DNA of 64,000 nt from Hyphomicrobiales bacterium. Lineage in GTDB: Bacteria > Pseudomonadota > Alphaproteobacteria > Rhizobiales > Rhizobiaceae. The stretch covers positions 62,001 to 126,000 of the forward strand of contig UCGV01000012.1 of NCBI GenBank assembly GCA_900471925.1, read 5' to 3'. Of the stretch, positions 1-9,456 are shown piece after piece. Under the pieces are notes generated by a model. That model ran no database searches. It had not been told where the DNA came from and worked only from the letters and a program-made list of their open reading frames with translations. Each line of letters begins with the position of its first letter. Position 1 is the stretch's first letter. The position numbers were made by a program, and so were the translations under genes.

Positions 1-1431
1 GCCGAAGCCAAGGCGAAGCTCGACAGCTTCAAGCGTTTCGAACGGCTCGTTCCCGCCTTTCAACCTACAGATGGCCGGCAAGAGAAACGCCATGCAAAGC
101 TCCTCCGGGTGTTCCTGAAAATCGACTGGCTGCAGCGATCGCATGTGCCAGTCGGCGCGTCGCGCCAGCGAGACGATCTCGTGATAGACTGCCGCATCGA
201 ACAGCCGCAGGGTTTGCAACACGAGATGGTCGAAGCGGTCGACTAATCCTGCCGGATGCATTCTCTCGAAGGACTGCATCGCCCAGCAGATGCGCTTGTA
301 GGCGCGCGGGGTGGTCAGGTAACGGCGCAGGATGCTGCGGGCGACTTCCTTCCGTTGCGAACCCTGGAACAGGCCGTGCTGCTCGATGCCGATACCCTTG
401 CACGCATCGAGTGTCATTTCGATAAGATCGTCCGGCAGCGGCGAGGGGATTTCGAAGTTGAACTGGATGACCTTTTCCAGATAGCGCGCCGCCTCGGCTG
501 TCGCATCTTCCTTAACGTGCGAAAACAGCACCGAGGCCAGGGCCTCGGTCACCCGGGCCTGATCGTAGAGAAGTACGATCATCACATTCTTCAAGTCGCG
601 CACCCACCATATCGCTGCGATCAACTGCTCGATGCGGGCCGGTTCCAGCCGATCGACGTCATCGATGACGAGCACGATAGGTTTTTCGGTATTCCTCGCC
701 GACAGCGTGTCTTTCAGGATCTGGCGATACGACAAGGCGCCGCCGCCGAGATCGCCGATATTGATGGTGGCGGAGTCCTGCGACTGCGGGGTGAAAACAT
801 TGTAGAGGCCACCGATCGTCGTCGCCAGCGGGCCGAGTTTCTTGATGACCCCAAGCCCGTCGCTCATGATCTTCTTCATCGCCTGAAGGGGTGCAGCATC
901 TTCCCTGGCGATCTTCCACAGCGTTGCGAAAAACAGGCCATAGAGATCGGCTCCGGGGCCTTCCTGCCACACCGCTATCTCCGCGAAACGGATTCCGGAT
1001 TTGCGCAGATCATCGATTTCCTGCTCCGCTCGCCTGATCGATGCTGGGACTTCATCTGAAAGATCGCTGACGAGCCCCAGAGCTTTGGCGATGGCCGCCT
1101 TGTCCTCAGGCGGGGGCGCCGCTGCTTCAGTCGGTTCTATCACGGGTTGCGCGGGTAGATCACCCAGGAGATCGCGCACGAGATTGAGTAATGTCGTCTT
1201 ACCACCGCCCCATGGGGCGTTGACCCCGACAACCTGGCCGCTGAAATGGCTTTCCTTGGATATGTCCCTGATTAATCTGGCAAATGATAGTACATGCGGG
1301 CCGATTTCGAACGGATCATGGTCCGCGAGACGCTTTAGATGCGCAAGTGGTTCATCATTTATTCTTTTGAGACTTGGTCGATTGTCAATATGAACATTTG
1401 GCGTGTCGATTCTATGTATAGTTTCGCTCAT
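1..1431 (-). CDS. KAP-family P-loop NTPase, 3' part missing
   Basis: Reading the minus strand from the ATG at 1429-1431 gives an open frame of 477 codons with no stop before the left edge, so the C-terminus lies outside the window. Residues about 70-80 hold a Walker A (NAPWGGGKTT) and about residue 250-260 a Walker B followed by Asp-Arg (VLVIDDVDRL), the pattern of KAP NTPases. A weakly hydrophobic stretch lies near residues 180-205 (KLGPLATTIGGLYNVF); KAP proteins often carry membrane segments inserted in the P-loop domain. KAP NTPases are known from phage-exclusion (PifA) and other conflict settings. It is divergent from the MoxR operon with a 71-base gap, so the two are probably co-controlled. 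Family call is firm; function is inferred. Confidence 0.85.
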   Translation of the reverse strand, partial: MSETIHRIDTPNVHIDNRPSLKRINDEPLAHLKRLADHDPFEIGPHVLSFARLIRDISKESHFSGQVVGVNAPWGGGKTTLLNLVRDLLGDLPAQPVIEPTEAAAPPPEDKAAIAKALGLVSDLSDEVPASIRRAEQEIDDLRKSGIRFAEIAVWQEGPGADLYGLFFATLWKIAREDAAPLQAMKKIMSDGLGVIKKLGPLATTIGGLYNVFTPQSQDSATINIGDLGGGALSYRQILKDTLSARNTEKPIVLVIDDVDRLEPARIEQLIAAIWWVRDLKNVMIVLLYDQARVTEALASVLFSHVKEDATAEAARYLEKVIQFNFEIPSPLPDDLIEMTLDACKGIGIEQHGLFQGSQRKEVARSILRRYLTTPRAYKRICWAMQSFERMHPAGLVDRFDHLVLQTLRLFDAAVYHEIVSLARRADWHMRSLQPVDFQEHPEELCMAFLLPAICRLKGGNEPFETLEAVELRLGFG

Positions 1432-1502
1432 AGAATATTCCTGTTTACTTGAAACCCAGAATAGTGACACTCTAGCATACGAGAAAATATTTGGGGCCCT
1501 AA

Positions 1503-2609
1503 ATGTTGCCAATATTGATCGTCTACAAAGCTTGCGGATCAAATGCCGGTTGCAGCGTCCCGGAACGCCGCAACTGGTTGGCGGGAGAGGCGCGCCGGGT
1601 TTTCGCTCGCCACCAGGACAGGCCTTCGGTTGCCCTCTGGTACGGCCCCTCCAAGGAGGATCCTTTCCGGCAGGTCAATTATGTCTTCGGCGCCGTCCAC
1701 GACACCACCAATAACATTGTAGCCCCGGTCAGCGACCGCGTCTGGCATCTTTCCGGTCCACCCGGCGGGGTGGGGCCTCTCCTCAACTCACCGGAGGCCT
1801 GCCCGGTCTGCGGCATCAACCACTGCTCCAGGGGCATGCCGGACCTGCGTTCGGTCAAGAAAAACGATTATGCGAATGCGCTTCCAGAATTCCCGCACGA
1901 AGCCTGGGCGACTTTTGCAGACCGCGTCGGTACGTTTTACGCCTCGCTTTTCGAGGAGGGATGGGCGCCGACAGTGGCGTCGATCCTCAGATCGAACAGC
2001 CCGACCTGGCAGATGAGACGCGCCAGAGTGGCAAAGCTTTGTGACGACGAAGCAGGGCTCGCTTTCGGATTGCTGGCCGATGCCATCGGCTTCCACGCGG
2101 CGACCGGCCGCGGATTGCGTGACGATGCCGCGCGGGTCATCGAGATGCTTCGAGATCATTATGCGGCCGAATGCGATCGGCTTTATGAACGCGTGCGTCT
2201 GCGCACTTACGCCAATGCTTGCCTGGACGGCGATACGGGGCTCGAGCCCTGCGACGCTGGTTCGGACGAGCCACTTGAATTCAGACACCGCGAGGCCGCG
2301 AGCGTCCTGACTGATTACCTAGCTGCGATCACAGCTGGCCTGCGCATGGTGCAAGGACCACCGCTTCAAGCTCGAGCGGAGGCGGGATACCGTTTCAAGG
2401 CCGAAGAGGATGAACTCGATCAGGCGCTGCTTGAGAATTTTCACCGCTATGGCGGCGCCGCGACGCCAGGCCCCGCAAGAGACAATCCTCTCGGGCTGGA
2501 CGGCGGCAAAGCTGCGGCCTTGAGAACCAGGCTCGTTGCCGCGGCCGAGCGACTGAAGGAAATCGAAAGACTGTTCTATCCAGTAAAAAATCAGGGATTG
2601 GTGACATGA
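1503..2609 (+). CDS. Unrecognised 368-aa protein, first gene of MoxR operon
   Basis: I do not recognise this family. The N-terminal ~95 residues look beta-rich (VALWYGPSKEDPFRQVNYVF) and are followed by a Cys cluster, CPVCGINHCSRG (about residues 99-110), that could bind zinc; another pair, CGSNAGC, sits near residue 11. The remainder is mostly helical and acidic and ends in a coiled-coil-like segment (RTRLVAAAERLKEIERLF). The stop overlaps the start of the MoxR gene in an ATGA, implying translational coupling. No convincing ribosome site precedes the ATG at 1503, so the start is the least certain part. By analogy with MoxR-vWA conflict systems it could be an adaptor or a substrate of the ATPase; that is inference only. 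Confidence 0.75.
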   Translation: MLPILIVYKACGSNAGCSVPERRNWLAGEARRVFARHQDRPSVALWYGPSKEDPFRQVNYVFGAVHDTTNNIVAPVSDRVWHLSGPPGGVGPLLNSPEACPVCGINHCSRGMPDLRSVKKNDYANALPEFPHEAWATFADRVGTFYASLFEEGWAPTVASILRSNSPTWQMRRARVAKLCDDEAGLAFGLLADAIGFHAATGRGLRDDAARVIEMLRDHYAAECDRLYERVRLRTYANACLDGDTGLEPCDAGSDEPLEFRHREAASVLTDYLAAITAGLRMVQGPPLQARAEAGYRFKAEEDELDQALLENFHRYGGAATPGPARDNPLGLDGGKAAALRTRLVAAAERLKEIERLFYPVKNQGLVT

Positions 2610-3565
2610 CCGACGACACTCATGCGATCTGGCGGTTCTTCAATCCGCTATCGAAGCAGAAAGCGACCTATCATTTCGATACCGGCGAGGAAGAGGCGGT
2701 TGCGCTGATCGATGCGATCAATGTCGCGCTCGCCATAGGTCGGCCACTCCTGGTGACTGGTGACGCGGGCACCGGCAAATCCTCTATCGCGCGTGGTGTC
2801 GCCGAAACCATGGACTGGCGCCTCATGCCCAGGGTGACAGTGACCTCGCGCAGTGAGCCTGAGGCTCTCAAGGCGGAATTCGATGACATTCAGCGGCTCT
2901 CGGATGCCGGTGCAAGGGAAACGAAGGATCTCGCTATCGGCGAATACATGCGACCTGGCGCCCTCTGGCAACTTTTCAATCCTCAGGATGCCCTGCATCA
3001 TTGGAACAGGCAGCGCGGTGGCGCTGCTTACAAGGCGCTGGCTGACGTCGACGTGAATACGCCGCGCGTGATGCTGATCGATGAGATCGACAAGGGCGAT
3101 ATCGATTTCGCCAACGATCTGCTCGACGTTTTCGACGACGGCAATTTCAAGGTGCCGCGCACCGGCCATTCGGTAACTCGTGACGGCACCCGGGTGCTGC
3201 TCGTGATTACGTCGAACCAGACCAAGACGTTCTCAGACGCTTTCACACGCCGCTGTATTCCGGTGCAATTGAAAGCGGTTCTCCGGCCTCGCGCACTGAA
3301 GATTGCGGCAGCCCACAGCGCCCATGTCGCGTCGGTCGATATGAGCCTCAGCGCGCTGACGGTGGAGCAGACGGAAAAAGTGCTCGATGCCGTGCCGGTG
3401 CTTGCTGGCGGCGGGGGGTATTCGCCGGCGATGGTGTCCGACATGGTGCAGGCGGCGATGGAGTTTCTTGCTCAGGGTGGCGGCACGCTCGACGGCGTGC
3501 TGACATCGCTGAAAACCTTCTTCCATCGCCGACAGGCGGTTGCCAATATGACGGGCGGCTTCTAG
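2606..3565 (+). CDS. MoxR-type AAA+ ATPase
   Basis: A 319-residue AAA+ ATPase of the MoxR/dynein-related type. Walker A is GDAGTGKS (residues 52-59), Walker B VMLIDEID (155-162), sensor 1 ITSN (201-204), and an Arg-finger-like TRR follows (214-216). MoxR ATPases usually remodel partner proteins together with a vWA-domain protein. It overlaps the preceding gene by ATGA and the next by TAGTG, so the three genes form a tightly coupled operon. The first 20 residues (WRFFNPLSKQKATYHF) are extra to the AAA core. A housekeeping MoxR linked to DUF58/vWA genes is unlikely because those partners are absent here. Confidence 0.9.
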   Translation: MTDDTHAIWRFFNPLSKQKATYHFDTGEEEAVALIDAINVALAIGRPLLVTGDAGTGKSSIARGVAETMDWRLMPRVTVTSRSEPEALKAEFDDIQRLSDAGARETKDLAIGEYMRPGALWQLFNPQDALHHWNRQRGGAAYKALADVDVNTPRVMLIDEIDKGDIDFANDLLDVFDDGNFKVPRTGHSVTRDGTRVLLVITSNQTKTFSDAFTRRCIPVQLKAVLRPRALKIAAAHSAHVASVDMSLSALTVEQTEKVLDAVPVLAGGGGYSPAMVSDMVQAAMEFLAQGGGTLDGVLTSLKTFFHRRQAVANMTGGF

Positions 3566-6500
3566 TGGCCATCGCGCGACTGCTCCATCACCTCGGCCCT
3601 GCCGGAATGCTTCGGCTGGCGGCGCAACTGCCGGGCGTCTTGCCTGAAACGGTTACATTCGACCTGCCGCTGCAGGGAGTTGGCGACGCGATTCTGGCGG
3701 GCGGCGCCGATGAAGGTCCGGCTGACGACTTCTCCCGTTCGAACCGTTCCAACACCTCGAACCAGCGAGATTTCCGACAGCCGGATGTTTCGAACCTATA
3801 TCCATTCGAGGACACGCTGGACAGGGCGCCGCAGCCGCAGGCTTTCGGCGCCTCCGAAAGGGAACTTCTGCGCGCGTTCCTCAGTGACGCCACGCAGCTT
3901 AAATCTGGCGCTACGGATGCGGCGGACGGACCGGCAATCGAGGAGATACCTCTGTTCTTTCCAATCTTCGGCAATGCGTCGCTGCGGCGGTTGCTGGTGG
4001 CGGTCTGCGGGGCGGACGCACCCGTCGGGTTGCTGGACATTCCGGATCTGACCGGACAGATCTCCCGCCTGCGCATGCCGCGCGAATTGCCGCGGCATGA
4101 CCGCAATACACTGCGCCCGAATTTGCTGATCCTTCGCGACAGCAATCCGGGCATGCTTCCGTTTCAAGCTGACATCACCAATCTTGTCGAAGGCGCCCGA
4201 CTGGTGCTCGGCAAGGACGCTGTCGTGGAAGCCGAGTTCGACGGCAGCGGTCCGTTGCTGCCTCATATCGGCGCGGACAAGGCGATCCGCTCCATTCTAG
4301 TCGTCAGCGACCTGCACGGTTTTGCGCAGCGCAGTGGATGGCGCGTGACCAGCGCGGCGGCCTGGCGGGCGCTGACCGAGAGGTGCCGCAGCGACGGCGT
4401 GCGGCTGACCATCCTCAGCCCGGGAGCCGTCTGGCCTACTGCTTCGGGGCAGGAGGGTGCTGTCGCCGAACCGGCCCATGCAGCGGTGTTCAGGCAAATG
4501 CAGCGTGACCTGCCGATCGTTCCCTGGTGCGAGGATCCGGCACCGGCGTGGATCCGGGCTTTTGCCAGTGGCGTGCGATCTCCGATCTTCGTCGGTCCCG
4601 ATCAGTCGCGGCTGCGCCTGTTGGGCCGCAGGATGAGTGAGGACGCGTTTACGCATGACGGGGCCGAATGGGATCTGGCGGTCCTTCTTACGCTGACCTC
4701 GGATTTCGACATTGCCAGCCTGCGCACGCTGCGGCTTTGCCTCAGCGATCCCAAACGCCCGCTCACAGCCTACGGCCAGGCCGTCGATGCCGTGCCGCCC
4801 CGACGTCCAGCCGGGCCGCTGGCCGAACTCCTCGTCTGGACAGCGCCGCTGTTCGAAACGCGGGGCGAGACCGCCCGCTACTCCCTGAACCATGGCTGGC
4901 TGGCAAGCCGAAGGCCCCGGCCGGAAGAAGATACTGTCTGGCAGGCCCGCTACGATATGGCTGTGACCCTGTTGCGGCTGGCGCGGGCAAAGCGGGGCGC
5001 ACGCCGGCTGATCGGCGACCGCCTCGAATGGTTCGAACTGCGCAGGCATCGGAGTTCGCACGCGGAGCGTGGAGAGGTCGCGAAAGTCGCCGCCGCCTTC
5101 AACGCCTTCGAAAACCAGCTCGGCGGCGAAGCGACCGACAGAAGATCCGTTGCGCCGATCGGCGCCGCGGGCCTTGGCGATTATGTCGGCGCCGCCTTTC
5201 AAAAAGACCGGATGGTTATGGGGATCAACCTCGAGGCCGCCGATCTGCGTATTCCCCTGCGATCGGGCGAGCCGAAGCACGACATCGCCGTAGTCTTTCT
5301 CGACAAGCGCGGTCGGCCAGATCCCTCGGCGCAGGGGGGAACCCTGGATACGGCGCGCCAAATCTTCGCTTGGGGCGATTCACGGGCCTGCGCCTTGAGG
5401 ATTGGCGCGCGCACTGCCTATCTCAGGCGACCGCCGCCGTCGCGCCTGGCTCGTCCGCTGTTCGTCCATCGCCACGGATATCGGGAGGGCGAAGCTTTTC
5501 GCTTCGACGGGGACGATCTGATCGTCGGAGCGGAGCGTTTTTCGCTCGAGGGTTTCAAGAAACGCGCCGGCGACGTCGTCAGTGTCAAGCCGGATCTCTC
5601 CGGGGATGACGTCGTTTGCGTCAGCAACCGGCCGGGCAGCGTGGCGGCAGTTCGCAACGAGCGCATGCTTGTGACACAACGCGACCCGCGATCCGAGGTA
5701 ATGTCGGCAATTCTGTTGCTCGGTAGCATCGACGATTCGATGGTCGTAGCCGGCCCGGGAGGGACTGCAGTTATCGGTCACTGGAACAGCTATCTCGCTG
5801 TCGAGAGGGAAGATGCCACGGTCGAACTTTCGTCCTGGACACCTGGCGACCGCGGCCACCGGGCGCCATTCGGCGTCGCGGACGAGATTACACAGGTCCA
5901 TGCGGCAGCGTCTTCCGCCGGAGCAGTGGTACTGCGGCGAGGGACGGCCCGGTCAGACGGATTTTCACCTACGTCCTCTGCAATGGACATGGTCTGGCTG
6001 GAACCATTCGCCTCGGCTGACCGATCGCCGAGACTGGTTCAGGTGCCTCTAGAGGATGCGACGTCGATAACGGCGGTCGCAATGGCGCGTAGCGGGCTGG
6101 TTGCCGTCGCCGATGGCGCGGAAATCCGTATCTATGAGCCGCCATGGCAATCGGCGGTGGCGATCGCGCAGAGTGAAGGTGGTTTGTCTGATGGGTTTGA
6201 CGCAAAGGCCCAGCTCCCCAGGATCTCCAACAGGGCAGTCGACCTGAGGCAGTGCGAATGGCATCCGGCTGACGACTTCGTGGAGGCGGAATTGGCCGCC
6301 TGCATCCGCTCCGTTCACGATCAGCGCATCATGCGCCTAGGCGGCTTGGCGAATTTTCATCAGAAAGGCATCGATACATCACGTCTGGCACGATACCTTC
6401 CTTCTCCTCCCGGCCTGGCCGAGGTGGTGGGAGCGATCTGGGGTAGAAAACCCGATCAGGGTCTGGAGCTGCTGCAGGGCCGGGACGATCTGGCAGCCTG

Positions 6501-8559
6501 GAGCGATCCCGACAGCAAGATGACGTTGCTGCATCTTGCTGCACGGCGTAACGGAAATCTGCCTTTGCTCAAGCCGCTTGCGGCTGCTCTCGGCGTCAAC
6601 TGCGAAGATGTGAAGGAATGCACCCCACTCATCATGGCCGCTGATGCCAGAGATGGTGGCGACAGCTACGCCACTATCCTGGAATTGGGAGGCAATCCTA
6701 CCAAGACCGTGCGGCTCGGTGGGATCAAATACGGCGTGCTCATCGGCCTCTTTGCCGGCACATGGGTCGACCATCCTGTTCCCGATGAGATGATCGAGGC
6801 GGCGATGGACTTGGGTGCTGCGATCGACGTGGCCTGGCCTTGGGCCGGCTTCAATCTGGCGCAGACCGCCGCCGTTCATGGAAATCTGGAATTGTTCGAT
6901 CGCGTGCTGTCCGCCGAGTTCGATCCGCGTTCAGCCATTGCGGCGCTGGACAGCGCGGGATGGTCGGCGATGACACAGGCGATCTACTACGGACGTTTGG
7001 ATATCGTTCGGCGATGCCTGGACTTCTGCGACAGTTTTTCAAATCCGGCGTCGACTGTCGTCCCGCTGCAATTGGCGGTGACGCGAAGATCCGTGCCGAC
7101 GCTGGATATGCTCCTAGCACACGCAAGTATGCAGGGCGGCACGACTCTGCCCGATCATCCGGATTTCGACGCTTTGCGCCGCGGGCTTGGAGGTATCTAT
7201 GGACTGGAGCCGGAAAATTCTGAGAACAAGGCGATTCTTCAAACAGTGCTGAACTACGGGATCGCCCTGGATGCACCGGAATGGCCGCTGTCGCGCAAAT
7301 TTTATCAGAGGCGGGGACGGCTTGCCGATATTCCGTTATTGCGAGACCTATCCGATTTGGTGGGCGAGAACAGGCTCGACTTTATCCGAACCGCGCTGCA
7401 TGACGGCGACAGGGGCCTGTTTCGCGATGCAGCGCTGCTCCTCGAACCGACGATTGCTCCCTCGATAAATCCTCAGCAGCGTACGCCGGAGGGCCTGACC
7501 CTCGCGCACGCCTTTGCTGGCTGGTGGCGCGGCAAGCCGCAGGAAGCGGGCGCGCAGGGCGACCCGTTCGAACTGCTTGCGGAGCGGGGGCTCGATATCA
7601 CAAGCACAGATGAGAAAGGCTATACGGCGCTGCATTTCGCAGCCTTCCACGACAATCTGAATTCTGCCCGCAGCCTCATGCGTTTGCGACCCGATATGGC
7701 GGGCATGCTCTCGAAGGAGGGGCTATCCGCGCTCGACCTGGTGCCGCCGCGCAACGACGCCCTGGCATCGCTGCTCGCTGCCGGCGTCTTACCGATCGCA
7801 CAGCCGGGTCTGATGGCACCCGACACGGTGGCGCAGACCCTACTGCCCGAGGATACCGACTGGGAGCCTGTCGAGGGGTTGCCGCCGAGGCGCGTCGCCG
7901 GCCTGGCGGAAGGCAAGGCACGCGACGGGTCCGAACGGTGGGATAGCCACTTACCGATTCCCGCATCCAAGGGTTTTTGGTGGCCCCGGCTGCGTCGCCG
8001 CGCGCCTCTGCCCTATCGCGAGCCGACCTGGCTGGTTGAAACATGGTGGTCGCGGAGCGACGGGGTGTCCGGCGTCAGCGCCGAATGCCAGGATGAGGCG
8101 GGAAAGACGGTATGCGTAATTGACGGGACATCTCCGCCGCTCCACGCGATGAACGAAGAGCGCGGTCTTCTGCTGACGTCGCCGCGTCAGGTGCGGCAAT
8201 ACTTCTACATGTTCTGCAATATGCTGAGGACCGAGGAGGGGAATTTCTCGCTGCTCTGGAGCACGGCAAAGCTGCGGGCGCTTCGGCTGGAATTGCCTCC
8301 CGGCAGGGTGCTGCCCCCTTCATTGCCGAGGTTCAGCGAGGAAGCCATCGCCAAGGATAAGGCCAAGGATGGCAGTCGTGCCGGCTACGTGACTTCGAGC
8401 TATGTCCTTTTCGGCGGCCATGTATTTCTGGCCGAGATGACGATAGCACCTGATGGAATGGTGCACATGTCCGACGATACGCCGATCGACGGCTGGACCG
8501 CGGATAGCCGTAGCGCCATGGATGGCGGCATCATGTTCAGGGAGAGGCGGGAGCGGTGA
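3565..8559 (+). CDS. 1664-aa vWA-like, ankyrin-repeat conflict-system protein
   Basis: Starts with GTG overlapping the MoxR stop (TAGTG). Residues ~185-290 resemble a degenerate vWA fold like that of SAV_2336-type actinobacterial proteins: LLILRDSNPGM, a central helix, then SILVVSDLHG and LTILSPGAVWP; the metal site is incomplete (DSNPG instead of DxSxS). Residues ~300-520 are helical and ~540-865 are rich in short beta strands, possibly a propeller. Residues ~985-1190 and ~1345-1410 carry ankyrin-like units (MTLLHLAARRNGN; KGYTALHFAAFHDNL). The C-terminal ~200 residues (from about 1455) are Trp/Tyr-rich and unrecognised. No signal peptide or transmembrane segment is apparent, so it is probably cytosolic and the MoxR partner. 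Nuclease or protease motifs were not found. Confidence 0.8.
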   Translation: MAIARLLHHLGPAGMLRLAAQLPGVLPETVTFDLPLQGVGDAILAGGADEGPADDFSRSNRSNTSNQRDFRQPDVSNLYPFEDTLDRAPQPQAFGASERELLRAFLSDATQLKSGATDAADGPAIEEIPLFFPIFGNASLRRLLVAVCGADAPVGLLDIPDLTGQISRLRMPRELPRHDRNTLRPNLLILRDSNPGMLPFQADITNLVEGARLVLGKDAVVEAEFDGSGPLLPHIGADKAIRSILVVSDLHGFAQRSGWRVTSAAAWRALTERCRSDGVRLTILSPGAVWPTASGQEGAVAEPAHAAVFRQMQRDLPIVPWCEDPAPAWIRAFASGVRSPIFVGPDQSRLRLLGRRMSEDAFTHDGAEWDLAVLLTLTSDFDIASLRTLRLCLSDPKRPLTAYGQAVDAVPPRRPAGPLAELLVWTAPLFETRGETARYSLNHGWLASRRPRPEEDTVWQARYDMAVTLLRLARAKRGARRLIGDRLEWFELRRHRSSHAERGEVAKVAAAFNAFENQLGGEATDRRSVAPIGAAGLGDYVGAAFQKDRMVMGINLEAADLRIPLRSGEPKHDIAVVFLDKRGRPDPSAQGGTLDTARQIFAWGDSRACALRIGARTAYLRRPPPSRLARPLFVHRHGYREGEAFRFDGDDLIVGAERFSLEGFKKRAGDVVSVKPDLSGDDVVCVSNRPGSVAAVRNERMLVTQRDPRSEVMSAILLLGSIDDSMVVAGPGGTAVIGHWNSYLAVEREDATVELSSWTPGDRGHRAPFGVADEITQVHAAASSAGAVVLRRGTARSDGFSPTSSAMDMVWLEPFASADRSPRLVQVPLEDATSITAVAMARSGLVAVADGAEIRIYEPPWQSAVAIAQSEGGLSDGFDAKAQLPRISNRAVDLRQCEWHPADDFVEAELAACIRSVHDQRIMRLGGLANFHQKGIDTSRLARYLPSPPGLAEVVGAIWGRKPDQGLELLQGRDDLAAWSDPDSKMTLLHLAARRNGNLPLLKPLAAALGVNCEDVKECTPLIMAADARDGGDSYATILELGGNPTKTVRLGGIKYGVLIGLFAGTWVDHPVPDEMIEAAMDLGAAIDVAWPWAGFNLAQTAAVHGNLELFDRVLSAEFDPRSAIAALDSAGWSAMTQAIYYGRLDIVRRCLDFCDSFSNPASTVVPLQLAVTRRSVPTLDMLLAHASMQGGTTLPDHPDFDALRRGLGGIYGLEPENSENKAILQTVLNYGIALDAPEWPLSRKFYQRRGRLADIPLLRDLSDLVGENRLDFIRTALHDGDRGLFRDAALLLEPTIAPSINPQQRTPEGLTLAHAFAGWWRGKPQEAGAQGDPFELLAERGLDITSTDEKGYTALHFAAFHDNLNSARSLMRLRPDMAGMLSKEGLSALDLVPPRNDALASLLAAGVLPIAQPGLMAPDTVAQTLLPEDTDWEPVEGLPPRRVAGLAEGKARDGSERWDSHLPIPASKGFWWPRLRRRAPLPYREPTWLVETWWSRSDGVSGVSAECQDEAGKTVCVIDGTSPPLHAMNEERGLLLTSPRQVRQYFYMFCNMLRTEEGNFSLLWSTAKLRALRLELPPGRVLPPSLPRFSEEAIAKDKAKDGSRAGYVTSSYVLFGGHVFLAEMTIAPDGMVHMSDDTPIDGWTADSRSAMDGGIMFRERRER

Positions 8560-8777
8560 TTGATCGGACGGCCGATCTTTCGGCGCAAGGTTCGAGTCGC
8601 TAGCGGCCCGGCCGTCGCTTCTGATCTACATATTTCGAGGGTGGCATTTTCGATGGGCGGGATGCGCTTTAGCCTTCACGCAGGGAAAAGTGAAGACGAG
8701 CGGACCATGCATTTATCCAGATGAGATATAGGTTGCGGAATCGATGATGCGCGGGAAGTGAGGATATTGACGCTGTA

Positions 8778-9398
8778 ATGAAAGCCTTCCTGCAAATGGC
8801 CAGAATCCTGGCCGCCGATCTCGCTTCCAGCCTGCTTTTCCTCATCCTCTACGCGCTGACGGACAATGCCGTGCTCTCCGCCTGCCTCGGCATCGTGCTC
8901 GGGCTTGTCCAGATCGGCGTGCAGCTTATCCGCCGCAAGCCTGTCGATGCAATGGAGTGGCTGAGCCTGTTTCTGGTGATCGCTTCCGGCACGGCGACAG
9001 TGCTGACGGATGATCCGCGGTTCGTGTTGTTCAAGCCGAGCGTGATCTACGTGATCATCGGCGTGGTGATGCTGCGGCCGGGCTGGATGAACCGGTATTT
9101 GCCGCCGATTGCGAAGGCCGTTGCAGCGGATGCGGCGACTTATGTGGGCTTTGCCTGGGCGGGGCTGATGTTCTTTTCGGCAGGGTTGAATGCCTGGCTT
9201 GCGGTCAGCGCCAGCCTTGCCACCTGGGGCATGGTGATGGGGGCTTTCGCGATCGTCAGCAAGGTGGTGCTGGCGGTCGGCGGATTTGCCGTGATCCGGG
9301 CGACGGCGCGGCGGCGGATACGGGCAATGAGCGGCGAGGAGCGGGCAGCGCTCAGTGCTGCGACGGGTTGGCGGGATACACTGGGGGCGGCGGGGTGA
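8778..9398 (+). CDS. YciB/IspZ-type septation membrane protein
   Basis: A 206-residue protein with five or so hydrophobic helices and the family pattern of YciB (intracellular septation protein A): a Leu-rich first helix, the loop RRKPVDAMEWLSLFLVI, then TDDPRFVLFKPSVIYVI and a final segment with ATWGMVMG. YciB proteins sit in the inner membrane and take part in cell envelope and division processes. It stands alone on the plus strand between the conflict-like block and the DUF1254 gene. A GAGGA-like ribosome site lies rather far (about 14 bases) from the ATG. It is probably a paralogue rather than the main ispZ copy, but the window cannot settle that. Confidence 0.75.
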   Translation: MKAFLQMARILAADLASSLLFLILYALTDNAVLSACLGIVLGLVQIGVQLIRRKPVDAMEWLSLFLVIASGTATVLTDDPRFVLFKPSVIYVIIGVVMLRPGWMNRYLPPIAKAVAADAATYVGFAWAGLMFFSAGLNAWLAVSASLATWGMVMGAFAIVSKVVLAVGGFAVIRATARRRIRAMSGEERAALSAATGWRDTLGAAG

Positions 9399-9456
9399 GT
9401 GGTGGGCGTTATGCCTCGACAGCCGCTCTCAATCAGCCCCTGAACGGTGCGTTATC

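Noticed and set aside
256..1059. Long plus-strand frame of 267 codons opposite the KAP gene
   Set aside because: It is the antisense of a clear KAP NTPase with Walker motifs; its product has no recognisable domain.
4297..5361. Long minus-strand frames inside the giant gene
   Set aside because: High G+C produces antisense frames; the plus-strand protein has consistent domains and operon coupling.
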